NCBI RefSeq assembly: GCF_004745805.1
Contig: NZ_SRLQ01000018.1
Coordinates: 241,171 to 305,170 of the forward strand
Direction of reading: 5' to 3'
Source of the DNA: Mycolicibacterium sp. CH28
GTDB lineage: Bacteria; Actinomycetota; Actinomycetes; Mycobacteriales; Mycobacteriaceae
DNA length: 64,000 bases
Numbering within the stretch: the first letter of the stretch is position 1; every line of letters begins with the position of its first letter. Positions 16,602 through 25,264 of the stretch are shown piece after piece. The notes under the pieces are model-generated. The model did not search any database. It saw nothing but the letters and a program-made list of their open reading frames with translations, and was not told the DNA's origin. The translations under genes and the position numbers were made by a program.

Positions 16602-17270
16602 GTGACAATCCGCAAGGACTCTGAGGGCTCCCTCCAGCAGCGAAAGAACTTGCTCGACGACGAGATCCGCAGTTGTTCGCGCTGCGCGGGTATGAACAAG
16701 GAAGGCGTGACCCAGGCTGCGCCGGGCTGGGGCAATCTGTATTCCCCGGTCGTAATTTTGGGTCAAAGCCTCTGTGAGCAGTGCATGAAGCCGCAGGAGC
16801 CCTTCTTCGAGGGAAGCGGAAGCTTGCTCAACGAAAGCCTGCGGCTCGCTGGCCGCGCCAAGGGTGAGACATTCATCAACAATGTGGTGCATTGTCACCC
16901 GCCCAAGAACCGTGGGTCCCATGAGCACGAGATAGTGAACTGCTCGTCGTATCTGCATCGCGAGCTCGAGATGGTCCGTCCGCGATTGGTCATCGCGCTC
17001 GGTGTCGACGCCAAACGGGTTCTGTCATTCTTCTATCCCTCGGCGCGGGTTTCTCCGTGGCCGTTCCGTGCGCCGAGCGGTCGGCAGCCGCGCTTGCCCT
17101 ACTTGCTTTTCGCCAAGCATCCTGCCTGGATCAGGCGCCAGCACGACAGCTCACTCGAACAGGAGTACGTCCATAGTTTGGCCGACGCCATGCGGTGGGC
17201 CTTTGACGATGCTGCACCCGGTCTTGAGCCCACTTGCGCTGGAATGCCCGACATCAACGCAACGGACTGA
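16602..17270 (+). CDS. Uracil-DNA glycosylase, family 4-like Fe-S (222 aa)
   Basis: The GTG at 16602 follows GGGGGAAG. Four cysteines sit as in family-4 enzymes: C25-x2-C28, C98 in NVVHCHPPKNR and C114 in EIVNCSSYLHREL, then RPRLVIALG and a C-terminal HPAWIRR (His173), the leucine-loop region motif. The usual GEAPG motif is replaced by LGQSLCEQC, so substrate preference may differ. It would remove uracil from DNA, either as repair or as defence against modified phage DNA. It is monocistronic in the island. Confidence 0.8.
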   Translation: MTIRKDSEGSLQQRKNLLDDEIRSCSRCAGMNKEGVTQAAPGWGNLYSPVVILGQSLCEQCMKPQEPFFEGSGSLLNESLRLAGRAKGETFINNVVHCHPPKNRGSHEHEIVNCSSYLHRELEMVRPRLVIALGVDAKRVLSFFYPSARVSPWPFRAPSGRQPRLPYLLFAKHPAWIRRQHDSSLEQEYVHSLADAMRWAFDDAAPGLEPTCAGMPDINATD

Positions 17271-17748
17271 CCAACGGCCGTAACGCCAACTTCGCGTCAC
17301 TCAGCCAATCAAGCGCCGCTTCGATGGCGGCTATGTGGATCGCGGACGTCGTTCTCGACTCGGTCTTGGTCCGCGATCCAACCGAGATCATTTGGCCCGT
17401 CGAATAATTCGGCTATGTCGGACCATGTCCGCCACTCGCGTGGTGCCGAAGGCGTTTCGGACGCCATCGTCTCCACCTCCTTCTGACTCGGCCCGTGACA
17501 GCCTCTACCGACACCCCAGGGTAGCGGCGTCGGTCACGCGAGTCGGTCGTTGCTAGGTGCTACCGATCTTAGGTAACCGGACCGGGATCGACCGTCTCGA
17601 TACGCCAAGCGGATTCTAAGTATCCCGCTGTGAGAGTGAGAGATACGAGGCGGATATTCAAATCGTGCCGCGAGCCCAGATGATGAACAGCAGGCGTGCT
17701 GCCTCCGCTGCCTCTCACGTGTCACCCCTGCGGGTGAGACTGACGCAT
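17271..17748. other. Intergenic region, nothing recognised
   Basis: About 480 bp with no convincing gene. It contains short inverted and direct GAGAG-rich strings near 17620-17645 that do not fit the cassette-repeat geometry. Confidence 0.3.
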
Positions 17749-18033
17749 GTGAGTGACACCGAGCCGCAGTGGCGGCACATCTGCGAAGTGTGTGGGGTAG
17801 AGGAGATCCTGACCCCCAGCGAAGCATTCGACCTCGGGTGGGACTATCCGCCGAGGATGGGCCAGTTCGGCGTCGTCGGCCCCCGCTGTTGCCCTCGCTG
17901 CCCCAACGTCAAAACGGTGTGGTGGGCTCTCGCGATCGACGGCTATACCGAGGACATGCTGACCGAAGCGCAACGCGCCACCGTAGTCCGCATCGCCGGT
18001 GAGCCGGAATCGATTGCACTGAAGAATGATTGA
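17749..18033 (+). CDS. Small zinc-binding hypothetical protein (94 aa)
   Basis: The GTG start was chosen to begin MSDTEPQWRHICEVCGVEEI. Two CxxC pairs (CEVC near residue 12 and CCPRC near 50) suggest one structural zinc. The core LTPSEAFDLGWDYPPRMG is tryptophan and proline rich. It is a stand-alone gene of unknown role; it could be a small modulator of transcription or a toxin-antitoxin component. Confidence 0.55.
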   Translation: MSDTEPQWRHICEVCGVEEILTPSEAFDLGWDYPPRMGQFGVVGPRCCPRCPNVKTVWWALAIDGYTEDMLTEAQRATVVRIAGEPESIALKND

Positions 18034-18244
18034 GAATATCTGAGCCGAATGACTTTGGGCAGCGAGCCAAACGCCGAGATGTGGGCGGCGCTGCCCGGCC
18101 GGCCGCATCCGCCGCGTAAGGCCCCCGACGGGCGCGTGAACTCGGGATGTCTTCCTGGAGACGAAATGAGCGCAGGGCGCAGCTGTCCCGACGGCAGCGG
18201 GCTGAGCCATTGCCTCGGGCGTTGCGAGCCGCGATGATGACACG

Positions 18245-18838
18245 GTGGCGCCACTGCTGGTCCTGCGATCCGCGGTCACCGCGGCTGATCGTGCGTTCAT
18301 CGTCGACATGGCTCGTCACGCCTGCGTCATCGAGGACTGGCCACTGCCGGACGCCGACTCCGAAGACGTGACTAGCCTCCTACCCCGCGGCGCGGACGTC
18401 ACCGTAATCGCCGCCGACCCAGACACCGGAATCGACGTCGGGGCCGTCTGGACCTTCCACCATCACCCGCCACTGGTCACCCGCAACGACGGAAAGGCTG
18501 TGCCGGAGGTCGCGATCGCGGTGACACCGGCCCGACGCGGGCGCGGCGTCGGCGCCGCGCTGCTCGACGCCCTCATCGACCGCTGCACCAACGTTCACCC
18601 CGCCGTGGCCTTGAACGTCCACCGCCGCAACCCCGCTCAACGGCTGTATGAGCGCAGGGGATTCCGCTTGGCCGGGCAGGGGCGCGGTGACCTCGGCGTG
18701 GCCATGGTCGCCGACCTCACTGCGCCGCCGCCCGTCGACGACAGCTCGACGGTGTACCGACCGATGGCCTACTCGATGACGACGGACCGGCTGCGGCTCG
18801 ATCTTCGCAACGAAGACGATGCCGAATGGAATTGCTAA
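18245..18838 (+). CDS. GNAT acetyltransferase, first half of a broken GNAT-GNAT fusion
   Basis: Residues about 5-155 form a GNAT domain, with the acetyl-CoA loop RRGRGVGAALLDAL and the C-terminal NPAQRLYERRGFRLAG. The frame then runs without a stop into MTTDRLRLDLRNEDDAEWNC, the start of a second GNAT domain, before a TAA at 18836. The same frame stays open to 19261. The product is therefore a whole GNAT domain plus a 20-residue stub. Substrate unknown. Confidence 0.7.
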   Translation: MAPLLVLRSAVTAADRAFIVDMARHACVIEDWPLPDADSEDVTSLLPRGADVTVIAADPDTGIDVGAVWTFHHHPPLVTRNDGKAVPEVAIAVTPARRGRGVGAALLDALIDRCTNVHPAVALNVHRRNPAQRLYERRGFRLAGQGRGDLGVAMVADLTAPPPVDDSSTVYRPMAYSMTTDRLRLDLRNEDDAEWNC

Positions 18839-19261
18839 CTGCTCGCCGAACACGCAAACCCGACGCCTCACAATTTGTTCGACATGCGCCGCCGCCTGGG
18901 TGAGCAACGGATTCGCGCATTGCAAGTGGGGATCGGGCTGCTAACCATCCGCCGCCGATCAGATGACCAGCCTTTGGGTTACTGCGGACTGATCATCGGC
19001 CGCTGCAGCATCGACGAGCCCGAGATCGTCATCGAGCTGTTGCGGCGCCATCACGGACACGGTTATGCCACTGAATCAGCGCAGGCGGTCACCGATGCTG
19101 CCTTCGCCACCGGACGGACCCGGATCTGGGCGACCGTTGCATCGTGGAATGCACCGTCGCTAGCCGTGTGCCGGCGGCTCGGCTTCCGCGACCATCACAG
19201 CGCCACCGACGACGACGGCGTCGGCGAGGTCATCTATCTCATCCGCGACAGGCCGGCCTAA
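18777..19261 (+). pseudogene. RimJ/RimL-type GNAT domain disrupted by in-frame TAA
   Basis: TDRLRLDLRNEDDAEW is the usual start of a RimJ/RimL-type GNAT. After the TAA at 18836-18838 the same frame gives LGYCGLIIGRCS, the acetyl-CoA loop RRHHGHGYATESAQAV and the C-terminal NAPSLAVCRRLGFRDH. One nonsense change would explain the lesion. Translation could restart at 18884 (MRRRLGEQ), but the first strands would be missing. The ancestor was probably a 338-residue two-domain protein. Confidence 0.65.
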
Positions 19262-19266
19262 CCTCG

Positions 19267-20580
19267 TCAATTGCGTTTATGCGCGCGGTGTTTGACGATT
19301 CGGTAAGCGATCTGATGGCCACCCTGAACTGCCGTCAGCTCGCCGGCATCCTCGAAACCCAATTGCCGAGTCAAACGAAGGCTGCGCTCGTTCCAGTCCT
19401 GGACGACGGCACGCAACTCCTGATCGGGGTGGGTCGTGACGAGGAAGGCCAGCACGGTTCGGCCGAACTCATCACCGCATCCAAGGCCGACCAGTTCTGG
19501 GTCCATCCCGAGGCCGACGTCGAGCACGTCCACCTGCTCCGTCAGACCGGGAATGCGAGCGGCGTGACCGACGCAGCAGAACCCCACCAGCCGCTCACCG
19601 GACGTGACCGCAAAGTAGTCGGGCAGGTCGTCAAGGATCGGCTGGGCCGACGTCACGTCGTAGACCGCACATGGGCCGCTGTAACGCCACGTCGCCACCA
19701 ACTCGGCGTCCCGAACCGTCATCGGCCGAACTCGAAGTCCGTCGGACAACGATGGCGCTACCGCGGGTGGCGCATCCCGCCGGAAGCCGGCGAACACCGG
19801 GCCACCGAATTCGTGGAGGACGGCGACGGTGACGGCATGCAGTGGTGTGGGATTACCGGTTGCAGCAGAGTGCAATCCGTCCGTGAGGCTTTTCGCATAC
19901 TGCGTGTGTGCGTCCCGATCCAAGGACACGAGTTCGCGGAGCAGCCACTTGCCGCTTCCGCTCCATCTCCGGTGAGCAGCCAGCACGAACTCCGCTACCT
20001 CGCGCATCAAAACCGATGCGACCATGAGACTCTCGTCATCGCTGCGAGGAGCGGTGAGATCGGCGAGCAGGTCGGTGATCGCGTACCGCCGGGTTTCCAG
20101 GTCGCGATCGGTGACCGCCGGGGGGCCAGCCAGGTCCATCTGATGAAGCGCCGCCTGAAGTCGACGGCCCGACCCGTCTCGATCGACCAGAATGATCGAC
20201 GAGCCCACCAGGCGCATGGTGGTGGGTCGGCGACGGTCGCGGTCGACCTCGCAGAACCGCAGCAGCGTCTCCTCGGTCTGGACGAAGTACTCGACCGGCC
20301 AGCCGTCGGCTACTTCCGAAGACCGGTACGGCGCCGGCGGGCCGGCCAAGAGCACGGTGATGTCCAGATCCGATGTCGAGGTCTGCTGGCCCGCCGCCAC
20401 ACTCCCACCCAGCCACGCCGCGCGTACGTCGGCGAACCGTCGCGCCACCAGACGCGTAGCTACCGTCACACCCTCTTCGTCCACGCCGACCAGTCTCGGC
20501 CCTCCGTCCGGTGGCTGCGACTCATTTTGTTGCAGTAAGGCTCCCCGGGTCACCACCGGCAGAACCGAACGGTTGGTCAC
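19267..20580 (-). CDS. Nucleotidyltransferase-GNAT fusion (437 aa)
   Basis: The N-terminal domain carries LGGSVAAGQQTSTSDLDITV (Gly58-Ser60, Asp71/Asp73), the GS-x-DxD motif of pol-beta nucleotidyltransferases, followed by helical CATRA-like or ANT-like segments. From about residue 285, LRVRPMTVRDAELVATWRYS opens a GNAT domain ending NERSLRLTRQLGFEDAG. This pairs two chemistries used on aminoglycosides and toxins in one chain. The GTG start overlaps the stop of the upstream GNAT gene (GTGA), so the two are coupled. Confidence 0.75.
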   Translation of the reverse strand: MTNRSVLPVVTRGALLQQNESQPPDGGPRLVGVDEEGVTVATRLVARRFADVRAAWLGGSVAAGQQTSTSDLDITVLLAGPPAPYRSSEVADGWPVEYFVQTEETLLRFCEVDRDRRRPTTMRLVGSSIILVDRDGSGRRLQAALHQMDLAGPPAVTDRDLETRRYAITDLLADLTAPRSDDESLMVASVLMREVAEFVLAAHRRWSGSGKWLLRELVSLDRDAHTQYAKSLTDGLHSAATGNPTPLHAVTVAVLHEFGGPVFAGFRRDAPPAVAPSLSDGLRVRPMTVRDAELVATWRYSGPCAVYDVTSAQPILDDLPDYFAVTSGERLVGFCCVGHAARIPGLTEQVDVLDVGLGMDPELVGLGCGDEFGRTVLAFLVTTHPDQELRAVVQDWNERSLRLTRQLGFEDAGELTAVQGGHQIAYRIVKHRAHKRN

Positions 20581-21470
20581 AGCTCGACGAAGACCAGGTC
20601 GAGCACCCGATGGCGCCCGGCACGTTCGGCGGTCGTGCGGGAGGCGATGTTAAGCCCGTCGATGGTGCCGATCAGCAGACGATTCGGGTCACGCTCCGGG
20701 CCCGTCGCCCAGGCGGCTTGAGCGAGGGCGGCGTAACCGTGTCCGCTGTACTGGACGTCGATGACTTCCTCTTTGATCTCGTCGCCGTCGATCCACCTGA
20801 TGGTGCCCGGGGCAACCGCGAAGACCCCAACGGCTTCACCCTCGACCGTGATTGCCTGCAATTGGCCAGTGCGTTGCCACTTGTGAAGCTCGTCGGAGGA
20901 CTGCGCTGAGACGCTGCGGGCCAGGTCTGGATCGTGGGTGGCCATGTGTGTGAAGCGGCGGCGGACCATGTCGATGGCGGCGTCTGCGTCGGCGAACGGC
21001 GTCAGCGAGACCGGGGAAGCTGACTGGCGCAGGTCGCCGCTTCGAGCCACGTAGATGTGTTGGTCCAACAGCACCCCTGGGCCGCTGATGCGCCCCGGCC
21101 GGGCGCAGAGCCGGAGTGATAGGGGCCCGAACGCCGACCATTCGGCGCGTACGCAGTCACGGAGCCGATCGATGCTGTCGAAGCCGTGGGCGATGACCTC
21201 GACGAAGGGTCGGTGGACGTCGCGACGGTAGAAGCGAATACCGCCCAGCAGATCCCCGTTCGGCGTGTGGATGTTGCGGTGCAGGTAGTCGTCGGTCGAG
21301 ATGCCCGGTAAATCGATGTGGTCGGAGAACTGGCGAGCGAAGTCCCGATCATTCGTTCGCGCGGCCTCGACCTCGAGCCATGACGCCACCTGCTCATGGC
21401 CGGGGGAGCCGAACAATTCAGCGGCGACGGCCGCCTCATCGTCGAGCGAAGACCACCTCTCGGGAACCAT
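20577..21470 (-). CDS. GNAT-like N-acetyltransferase (297 aa)
   Basis: The C-terminal third ends NRLLIGTIDGLNIASRTTAE then RAGRHRVLDLVFV, the typical last strands of actinobacterial GNAT proteins, preceded by YSGHGYAALAQAAWA in the acetyl-CoA region. The N-terminal third (FRRDV-like strands) looks like a degenerate first GNAT half. The ATG at 21470 was chosen over an upstream in-frame start. It is the first gene of an operon with the NTase-GNAT fusion. Substrate unknown. Confidence 0.65.
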   Translation of the reverse strand: MVPERWSSLDDEAAVAAELFGSPGHEQVASWLEVEAARTNDRDFARQFSDHIDLPGISTDDYLHRNIHTPNGDLLGGIRFYRRDVHRPFVEVIAHGFDSIDRLRDCVRAEWSAFGPLSLRLCARPGRISGPGVLLDQHIYVARSGDLRQSASPVSLTPFADADAAIDMVRRRFTHMATHDPDLARSVSAQSSDELHKWQRTGQLQAITVEGEAVGVFAVAPGTIRWIDGDEIKEEVIDVQYSGHGYAALAQAAWATGPERDPNRLLIGTIDGLNIASRTTAERAGRHRVLDLVFVEL

Positions 21471-21935
21471 CGTGCAGGAGTCAACTCCGCCGCAGAGGGG
21501 CACCGCAACAGGTTTTACTGGCGCCGTTGTCCATCAATGCAACACCGTCGGCGACACGCGCACACGACGCTGTCCGCGGAGATCTCTCCAAGACTGGGAC
21601 TTCGTGTTGCGATTTGCGTCGTCGGGTCCCTCGAGTGGGCGTTGACGGGGTCGTGCAATCGAACGATTCTCAAACACGGCCTGTGGTCCCCGCCGCAAAT
21701 ACGTTGTTCAACAAGGGATTGCGCACAGGCTGCATGAGCAAGTAGGGCAATGGACCTGAACGGGGGCTCTCGTAGGCTCGGCGGCGCCCCGAATACGAAA
21801 GTCACCACAGGCGGTAAGTTCTCGCTGCGAGTGCGCGAGAGTCGCTCAACAGCAACAGGTTTAGTCAGACTGGGTCGGTTAATCTACGGCCGGGGATCTC
21901 TCGACAAATCTCCGGGACCCTCGATTGGAGTTGCG
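21471..21935. other. Intergenic region between divergent operons
   Basis: About 465 bp with no convincing gene; presumably contains the promoter of the GNAT operon (leftward) and that of the RHH-recombinase module (rightward). Confidence 0.35.
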
Positions 21936-22175
21936 ATGGGCAGGCCACGGAACGGGCGCCTTTCACGGGTGCGGGTCGAATTCAGCCTGCCACCGGCACT
22001 CGCCGAGGCCGTCTATGCGTATGCAGACTCCGCCGACATCTCGTTGTCGCAAGCTGGCGGCGAACTCCTCAAGCTGGCTCTGAGTGAGCGCACGGGCGAT
22101 CATGACGAAGCCACCGGGACTGCATCGGATCCTGTTGTGCCCGTGGCGAAGGCAGGAGGCACAACGACGACCTAG
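21936..22175 (+). CDS. Ribbon-helix-helix protein, recombinase-module regulator candidate (79 aa)
   Basis: The ATG follows GGAG with a 5-nt gap. Residues about 8-50 (SRVRVEFSLPPALAEAVYAY then DISLSQAGGELLKLAL) fit a ribbon-helix-helix fold; the tail is low-complexity ending in four threonines. It lies 120 bp upstream of the leader peptide and recombinase-like genes on the same strand, so it may be an excisionase or repressor for that module (inference). Confidence 0.6.
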   Translation: MGRPRNGRLSRVRVEFSLPPALAEAVYAYADSADISLSQAGGELLKLALSERTGDHDEATGTASDPVVPVAKAGGTTTT

Positions 22176-22225
22176 CGGCACTGCAGTAACGGCACTTCCC
22201 GCGGCCTCCGCCGCCCAGAAATGCC

Positions 22226-22250
22226 GAAAGCCGGGCGGTAACCCGGCTTC
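22226..22250 (+). terminator. Hairpin upstream of leader peptide (attenuator candidate)
   Basis: AAGCCGGG (22228-22235) pairs with CCCGGCTT (22242-22249) around a 6-base loop, between the RHH gene and the leader ORF. There is no U-tract. It could attenuate read-through into the recombinase genes. Confidence 0.45.
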
Positions 22251-22297
22251 CAGACGAACAAAGAGTTGCGACGCTCTCTAACCCTCCAAGGAGGACC

Positions 22298-22366
22298 ATG
22301 TTCATTTCAGCGTGCCCACGCACGATTGTCAACCGCCCACGCCGCGTCATCGGCGGTGGTCGCTAA
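22298..22366 (+). CDS. 22-residue leader peptide coupled to the recombinase-like gene
   Basis: AAGGAGG sits 4 nt before this ATG, the strongest ribosome-binding site in the module. The peptide is MFISACPRTIVNRPRRVIGG and ends GR; its stop overlaps the next start as TAATG (22364-22368). The downstream gene has no ribosome-binding site of its own, so its translation should depend on this leader. The arginine-rich end might make coupling sensitive to translation rate (inference). Confidence 0.6.
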   Translation: MFISACPRTIVNRPRRVIGGGR

Positions 22367-23430
22367 TGGCCCGATACACGACTTACGAAGCGGCCGATCC
22401 GACGGTGGCGCCACCCGACGAGGCGCCGCCGGAGCCGACCCTCGAAGCGGCGTCGGCGTTCATGCAACGCGCCGCCCTGACACCGCTGCCAGAGCCGGGA
22501 CCCGACGTCGCGACGCGCATGGCCGTACTCACCGCGACCACGATTCGGTACCCGGATCCGGAGGTCGCCAGAGAGGCCGTTTTGCAGGCCGCCAAAGTCC
22601 GATGCATGAGCGAGTTCACCTGCGAAACGACGGACAAGACGTCTTGCGCAGAGTTGGCAAGGCATCTCGCCTGGGCTGCCATTGATGGAGTCGTGGACGC
22701 CAAGAAAGCCCTCAAGCGGGGTCCTGTGGAGGAGAGACTGGCGGTCACCGGAGCGCAGAGCCCCCGAGGTCATCGGCAAGTTCGATGCGTCCTCTACAAC
22801 GCCGGGCGCTTGTTCCATCCCCGGGAGTACCCGCCAGAGCGTGTCACCCCGGTGCCGCGCACGATGCGGAAAGCCGCCAGCTTCGACGAGATCCGTTCGT
22901 TGTACAGGTGCGTTTGGGAGCTACCGACCCCGCTGGGGATGCGAGCGCTAGCGCTGGCGGATCTGAGCTACGGCGTCGGTGCCCGTCCCGCGGATTTGAA
23001 GGTACTGCGGGGAACGGCGATCACGACCGTGCGCTCGCACGGACGCGCGATCTGTGTGGTGGCTCTGCCCAACACCGCCGGCGGCGTGCGACAGGTACCG
23101 GTCCTCGATACGGGTATCAACTCCCGGTTGATCGAGCTGGCAGCCCGTGTCGGCGACGGACTGGTGTTGGCTCCAAACGCTGAGTTCGCCGAGCGCAACA
23201 TCGTGAACCGCATTAGCGAAAAGCTGACGAAAAAGGGCTATCCCCCCGTTCGGACGGCGGCGCTCCGCAACCGGTGGATTCTCGACATGGCTGAACGACG
23301 CATTCCTACGGCGATGCTGCTGCAGTTGGCTGATGTGCATGACCTGAGGGTGCTGACTGATCTGCGAAAAGAGTTGCCACATTACAAGATTCGACATGCC
23401 ATCACGATTCAGCAGGAGAGTCTGCGATGA
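22366..23430 (+). CDS. Divergent tyrosine-recombinase-like protein (354 aa)
   Basis: The start is fixed by TAATG coupling. The C-terminal half follows the tyrosine-recombinase layout: ALADLSYGVGARPADLKVLR (Arg I = Arg207), a beta-hairpin GGVRQVPVLD, then AALRNRWILDMAERRIPTAM (Arg II = Arg301) and LADVHDL (His325). The His of HxxR is Ala298, and no Tyr lies at the usual distance; Tyr340 is the nearest candidate. It may therefore be an accessory DNA-binding protein or use altered chemistry. The N-terminal 170 residues resemble a core-binding helical domain. It overlaps the next gene by ATGA. Confidence 0.6.
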   Translation: MARYTTYEAADPTVAPPDEAPPEPTLEAASAFMQRAALTPLPEPGPDVATRMAVLTATTIRYPDPEVAREAVLQAAKVRCMSEFTCETTDKTSCAELARHLAWAAIDGVVDAKKALKRGPVEERLAVTGAQSPRGHRQVRCVLYNAGRLFHPREYPPERVTPVPRTMRKAASFDEIRSLYRCVWELPTPLGMRALALADLSYGVGARPADLKVLRGTAITTVRSHGRAICVVALPNTAGGVRQVPVLDTGINSRLIELAARVGDGLVLAPNAEFAERNIVNRISEKLTKKGYPPVRTAALRNRWILDMAERRIPTAMLLQLADVHDLRVLTDLRKELPHYKIRHAITIQQESLR

Positions 23431-25202
23431 TCGCTGCGCGTAAGCCGGAGTGCACCATCGCCGACGATCTCTTCAGCTACGCCCGCCAGGTGGTGTGGGA
23501 ATCTGGTGTCGCTGAACTGATCGAAGATCAGTACCCTCCCGGCACGCTTGGTCGAAGGCCCAGAGGCATCGCGTACACAAGTACCGCGGTTCTGGTCTCG
23601 TTGCTGATCAGGGTGGTGATGAAACGCCCACCCACACTGACGGGCATCCTGCAGACGATCACGGAGCTCACCCCGCCCCAACTCGCGGCGGTCGGGATGG
23701 ATGGCCAGGACTGCTCGCGGATCTGGCAACAGCACCGTGCGGAGTACACACGTTTCACCAGTTGGTGGCAACGCAGGCTCGTGGCGTTCGACTCCTGGGC
23801 TGACCTGCCCGCTCGACGCATGCTCAACGGCGAATATCACGTCCGCCTCGAAAAGCGCAGCGGCGAGCAGCGGGAGCACGCCGAACGCGCCGCACGACTG
23901 GTGCACCTCGCCATCAATCGCCTCGTTGCCGCATCGGTGGAGGACAAGGACCCCGAGGGTTGCCGGGGTGATCTCGTCGTCGATGGAACCAACTACCTCG
24001 TCGCCAAACAAGACGGCACGATCGGTGTCGCCGAGGACAAGATGCGCGGCGCCGTCGCGGGTGCGAACTTCCACGTCCGAGACAAGAAGTGCTTCGGCGA
24101 CGGGACTGGCGGCGCCCGCCAAATCACCTACGCGGGAATGACGCTGGAAATGACGGCACTGACCCGCATCGGCAAGCCGACGGCGATGCACTCCGTGGCT
24201 CCGGTCTTCGTCGGCATTGCCGTTCACTACGCAACATCGGGGAGCCCGGAGGGGATGGCCGATGCGCTCGAACAAGCCGAAGCCAACGGACTGACCGGGC
24301 GCCCCAAAGGGCTCCGTGCGCACTGGCCGTTCATGACCTCCGACATGGCCTACAACGCCAAGGACGCAACTGCCGACATCTTGCTCAAACACCGCTACAG
24401 CTTCGTTGGACGGTTTCCAGAGGGCTGGGGAGTCGAATGCCCCTCGACGAAACCTGCCGGGGCGCCGGACTTCGAGCCCGAGCCAGGCGCATTGCAATGG
24501 GCGGGCGCGTTCTTTTGCCCCGCTGTCCTGGCTCTGATCAAGGGCCACCGCACACCGAAGATGGAGCACCTTCTGGACAATGACCAGTTCCGCCTTCACG
24601 ACAAGCGGTTGCGCCGCATCCTGCCGTACCTCATGGGTTACAACTCACGGCCGTTCTACGCACAAAGCGGGCACGGCAGACCCAAACTGGGCCGCCTACG
24701 CAAGCAGGTTGTCAGGATCAAGCTGGTCTGCCCGGCGGCGATGGGTAACGTCACCTGCCCGCTCAAACCGGAATCCATGACGGGCGCTCGTAACGGTGTC
24801 CCCGTCGCGGAGCCGACGTGGCAAGCCCACGAACGAGGATGCTGCGCCAAATCCAGCGTCACGGTCACCCTCACCCCGGACCAGTTCAAACGAGCGCAAT
24901 GGGATCTGGTCCCAGGGAGCTGGGAACACGCAGTGTACTTCGAGGCCGCTCGCGCACTCACCGAACAACGATTCAGCCATCTCAAGTCGGCCCACGTCAC
25001 GGGTTTAAGGCAGCTCACCAGTGGGCCTCGACGCGACCCCATGATCAAGCTGATCCTGGCAATGGCCGTCGTTGCCTCCAACCGGGAGAGTCAGTCGAAC
25101 TTCGATCCTGCGCGGATCAGAGAGGAGTCCATCGACATCCGGATGCGTCAGCTCGCCACCGACCTCGGCTACGAACCCGCCCGGACACCGCCGCGGACCT
25201 AG
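23427..25202 (+). CDS. DDE-transposase-like protein (591 aa)
   Basis: The sequence has a plausible acidic triad: Asp186 in GDLVVDGTNY, Asp306 in FMTSDMAYNA and Glu513 in ALTEQRFSHLKS, the order and surroundings of IS1182/IS4-type transposases. Cys residues at KLVCPAAMGNVTC and ERGCCAK may bind zinc. No terminal inverted repeats flank this gene alone, so it seems to act with the recombinase-like protein to which it is translationally coupled (ATGA, 23427-23430). A terminator and iterons follow. Likely a DNA strand-transfer enzyme of the island. Confidence 0.65.
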   Translation: MIAARKPECTIADDLFSYARQVVWESGVAELIEDQYPPGTLGRRPRGIAYTSTAVLVSLLIRVVMKRPPTLTGILQTITELTPPQLAAVGMDGQDCSRIWQQHRAEYTRFTSWWQRRLVAFDSWADLPARRMLNGEYHVRLEKRSGEQREHAERAARLVHLAINRLVAASVEDKDPEGCRGDLVVDGTNYLVAKQDGTIGVAEDKMRGAVAGANFHVRDKKCFGDGTGGARQITYAGMTLEMTALTRIGKPTAMHSVAPVFVGIAVHYATSGSPEGMADALEQAEANGLTGRPKGLRAHWPFMTSDMAYNAKDATADILLKHRYSFVGRFPEGWGVECPSTKPAGAPDFEPEPGALQWAGAFFCPAVLALIKGHRTPKMEHLLDNDQFRLHDKRLRRILPYLMGYNSRPFYAQSGHGRPKLGRLRKQVVRIKLVCPAAMGNVTCPLKPESMTGARNGVPVAEPTWQAHERGCCAKSSVTVTLTPDQFKRAQWDLVPGSWEHAVYFEAARALTEQRFSHLKSAHVTGLRQLTSGPRRDPMIKLILAMAVVASNRESQSNFDPARIREESIDIRMRQLATDLGYEPARTPPRT

Positions 25203-25214
25203 AACTACCCGCAC

Positions 25215-25245
25215 GATGGACCGCGTCAACGAGGCGCGGTCCATC
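25215..25245 (+). terminator. Terminator of the recombinase operon
   Basis: GATGGACCGCG and CGCGGTCCATC form a perfect 11-bp stem 12 nt after the stop codon. It lacks a U-tract, as many mycobacterial terminators do. Confidence 0.75.
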
Positions 25246-25264
25246 GCCATGTCCGCACCAGAAA

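Noticed and set aside
19144..20538. 464-codon plus-strand frame opposite the NTase-GNAT fusion
   Set aside because: Lacks domain features, while the minus-strand frame shows the GS-x-DxD motif and GNAT end.
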